Origin: Acetobacteraceae bacterium
GTDB lineage: Bacteria; Pseudomonadota; Alphaproteobacteria; Acetobacterales; Acetobacteraceae
Assembly (NCBI GenBank): GCA_004843165.1
Contig: CP039459.1
Span: forward strand, 1,813,001 to 1,877,000
Direction of reading: 5' to 3'
DNA: 64,000 nt
The position numbers and the translations under genes were made by a program. Shown piece after piece: positions 62,485 to 64,000 of this stretch (its first letter is position 1; each line of letters starts with the position of its first letter). The notes beneath the pieces are model-generated. The model was given only the letters and a program-made list of their open reading frames with translations. It was not told the origin of the DNA and ran no database searches.

Positions 62485-63885
62485 ATGGATATTCGCTTTC
62501 GAAATACTAAAATTGTAGCGACTGTTGGGCCTGCTACTTCTGGTGCTGATAAAATTGAACGTCTCGCACGTACGGGCGTAAATGTTTTCCGTCTAAATTT
62601 CTCTCATGGTACGCATCAGGATCATCAAGATCGCTATAATGATATTCGTGCCGCAGAAAAGACACTGGGTCGTCCTCTTGGTATTCTTGCCGATATGCAA
62701 GGGCCTAAATTGCGTGTTGGAAATTTTGCAGATTCCTTTGTCGTTCTGGAAAACGGACAGGCTTTTACGCTTGATTTGGATGGAACACCTGGTACACAGC
62801 AAAGAGTTTGCCTGCCACATCCAGAAATTATTTCAGCGGCTGAAATTGGTAGCCGTTTGTTGCTTGATGATGGGAAACTTGTTTTGAAAGTAACGGGTAA
62901 AACCGATGCTTCCATTGAAACAGAAGTTCTTGTTGGTGGTAAACTTTCAGGCTGTAAAGGTGTGAACGTTCCTGACGTTACGCTTCCTATTCCTATTTTA
63001 ACAAAGAAAGATCGTGCAGATCTTGATTTTGCCCTTTCTCTTGGTGTTGACTTTATTGCGCTCTCTTTTGTCCAGACGGCTGAAGATGTGCAGAAAGCCC
63101 GTGACATTATCCAAGGGCGTGCAGCAATTATCAGTAAAATTGAAAAACCTCAGGCGCTTGAAGAAATCAGCGAGATCGTTGCCTTGTCTGAAGGTATTAT
63201 GATTGCTCGTGGTGATCTTGGGGTTGAATGTCCACCAGAAAGTGTCCCTGCAAGTCAGAAGCGTATTTTGAAAGAAGCGCACAGACAAGGACGCCCTGTT
63301 ATCGTTGCAACACAGATGTTGGAGAGCATGATTACAGCGCCATCACCAACCCGTGCAGAGGTTTCTGACGTTGCGCAGGCTGTTTATGATGGAGCAGATG
63401 CAACAATGCTCTCAGCAGAAAGTGCTTCTGGAAGCTTCCCATTTGAAGCTGTTGCAACAATGGATCGGATTATCCGTCAGGTTGAAACAGATATGGAGTG
63501 GCGTTCTCGCATGAAAAATATGCGTCCAGAACCTGAGCTCACTGCTGAAGGTGCGCTTTTGGAAGGTGCTGCAAAAATTTCTGAGGTCTACCCATTATCT
63601 GCGATTATCACTGAATCTGATGATGTGAAATATGCAAGATTACTTTCCAATAAAAGGGTATTTGCAAAGATCGTTTCTTTTACAGATGCTGCTGAAGCGC
63701 GTCGTCTATGCCTTTACTGGGGTGTTTGGGCGCAAGAAAAAACACTTGCTCAGTCTATCATTCGCAATTTCTCTGTTGAGAAATGGTTGAGTGAGAAGCT
63801 TAAAAATCAGGATCATCAGGGCGCTGCGCTTTCTCTTGAAGAAGAGAAGGGTCAGATTTCAGGTTTGAAATTAATTAACGCTTAA
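62485..63885 (+). CDS. pyk: Pyk, pyruvate kinase
   Basis: Final glycolytic step, PEP + ADP to pyruvate + ATP. 466 residues: TKIVATVGPATSGADKI opening, NVFRLNFSHG with active-site Arg and Asn, the ISKIEKPQALEEI site with the catalytic Lys, MIARGDLGVE, and the C-terminal domain. Start ATG 62485 follows GAAGGATTAATGTG. The lack of other glycolysis genes nearby is unremarkable. A GC-rich terminator follows. Confidence 0.98.
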   Translation: MDIRFRNTKIVATVGPATSGADKIERLARTGVNVFRLNFSHGTHQDHQDRYNDIRAAEKTLGRPLGILADMQGPKLRVGNFADSFVVLENGQAFTLDLDGTPGTQQRVCLPHPEIISAAEIGSRLLLDDGKLVLKVTGKTDASIETEVLVGGKLSGCKGVNVPDVTLPIPILTKKDRADLDFALSLGVDFIALSFVQTAEDVQKARDIIQGRAAIISKIEKPQALEEISEIVALSEGIMIARGDLGVECPPESVPASQKRILKEAHRQGRPVIVATQMLESMITAPSPTRAEVSDVAQAVYDGADATMLSAESASGSFPFEAVATMDRIIRQVETDMEWRSRMKNMRPEPELTAEGALLEGAAKISEVYPLSAIITESDDVKYARLLSNKRVFAKIVSFTDAAEARRLCLYWGVWAQEKTLAQSIIRNFSVEKWLSEKLKNQDHQGAALSLEEEKGQISGLKLINA

Positions 63886-63911
63886 TTCATTTCATAATTG
63901 ATTTTAAAGAG

Positions 63912-63946
63912 CTCGCGGCGGAAATTATTTTCCCCGCGAGTTTTTT
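63912..63946 (+). terminator. Terminator after pyk
   Basis: CTCGCGG at 63912-63918 pairs with CCGCGAG at 63934-63940, then TTTTTT at 63941-63946. It lies 27 nt after the pyk stop. Beyond it, to base 64000, I see short open frames on both strands but cannot support a gene. Confidence 0.9.
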
Positions 63947-64000
63947 ATAATCTCATGCCCCTCCCACCAGAGCAGCGCCGGGACACCAACAAAAATTTCA

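Noticed and set aside
63947-64000. Start or end of a further gene after the pyk terminator
   Set aside because: Both strands have short open frames (for example ATG at 63955 on plus), but none shows a ribosome site or a recognisable sequence in the 54 bases available.

Overview
The window is a stretch of bacterial chromosome that looks like an AT-rich (about 40% GC by eye) member of the Alphaproteobacteria, most probably Acetobacteraceae of the host-associated, reduced kind. Signs are the class I lysyl-tRNA synthetase, LpxI instead of LpxH, a Tim44-like protein beside a Smr protein, a PmtA-type phospholipid methyltransferase, the rpmH-rnpA-yidD-yidC-engB-argB-dapD-dapE order and an lptC-lptA-lptB cluster. 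The assignment rests on recognising the proteins and their order, not on a search. I saw no insertion sequence, prophage, CRISPR array or integrase. It is almost wholly housekeeping DNA with short spacers and many 1 to 8 nt gene overlaps.

Layout. 1-2.9 kb: lipid A start (lpxD 3' end, fabZ, lpxA, lpxI). 2.9-9.5 kb: rpmH-rnpA-yidD-yidC (ribosome, RNase P, membrane insertion), engB, argB, dapD-dapE and an SMR pump. 9.5-17.1 kb, minus strand: an MFS exporter, truA-fmt-def, lptB-lptA-lptC, a tiny coupled ORF, a KdsD-like isomerase and an RNase D, then tRNA-Leu. 17.4-25.3 kb, plus: pepF, an ABC1 kinase, uvrB, greB, gshB, pmtA. 25.3-35.7 kb, minus: M16 peptidase, glnD, mutS, murJ, gpsA, tsaD. 35.8-45.0 kb: hemC-hemD, secB (minus), timA, smr, a Fur-box-headed iron ABC transporter, groES-groEL. 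45-52.5 kb: a DinG-like helicase (minus), lysK, an MprF-like protein, a Bax-inhibitor-1 protein. 52.5-64 kb: fdxA, a sugar-phosphate transferase, a CapD-like dehydratase and aminotransferase, ndk, an acid phosphatase, lysA, two identical tRNA-Arg genes, a lipoprotein, guaA, an SH3 protein and pyk.

Working together: lpxD/fabZ/lpxA/lpxI, kdsD and lptABC make and export lipopolysaccharide. dapD, dapE, lysA and murJ serve lysine and peptidoglycan. yidC, yidD and secB serve protein export. hemC/hemD, the iron transporter and fdxA are the iron-heme-FeS part. uvrB, mutS and the DinG-like helicase are DNA repair.

The most noteworthy signals are signs of erosion or re-use of normal genes. There is a full-length GlnD whose uridylyltransferase and HD catalytic motifs are both replaced. 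The KdsD lacks its CBS domains and is followed by an unknown 58-codon ORF coupled at both ends inside the lpt operon. engB has a one-base frameshift in a T run that cuts off a conserved C-terminus. The MprF-like protein lacks the second half of its synthase domain. Two genes (DinG-like, WecA-like) have coding sequence that extends upstream of any canonical start codon. I did not find a clear multi-gene system that is unknown; the small coupled ORF and the pseudo-GlnD are the best candidates for undescribed biology.
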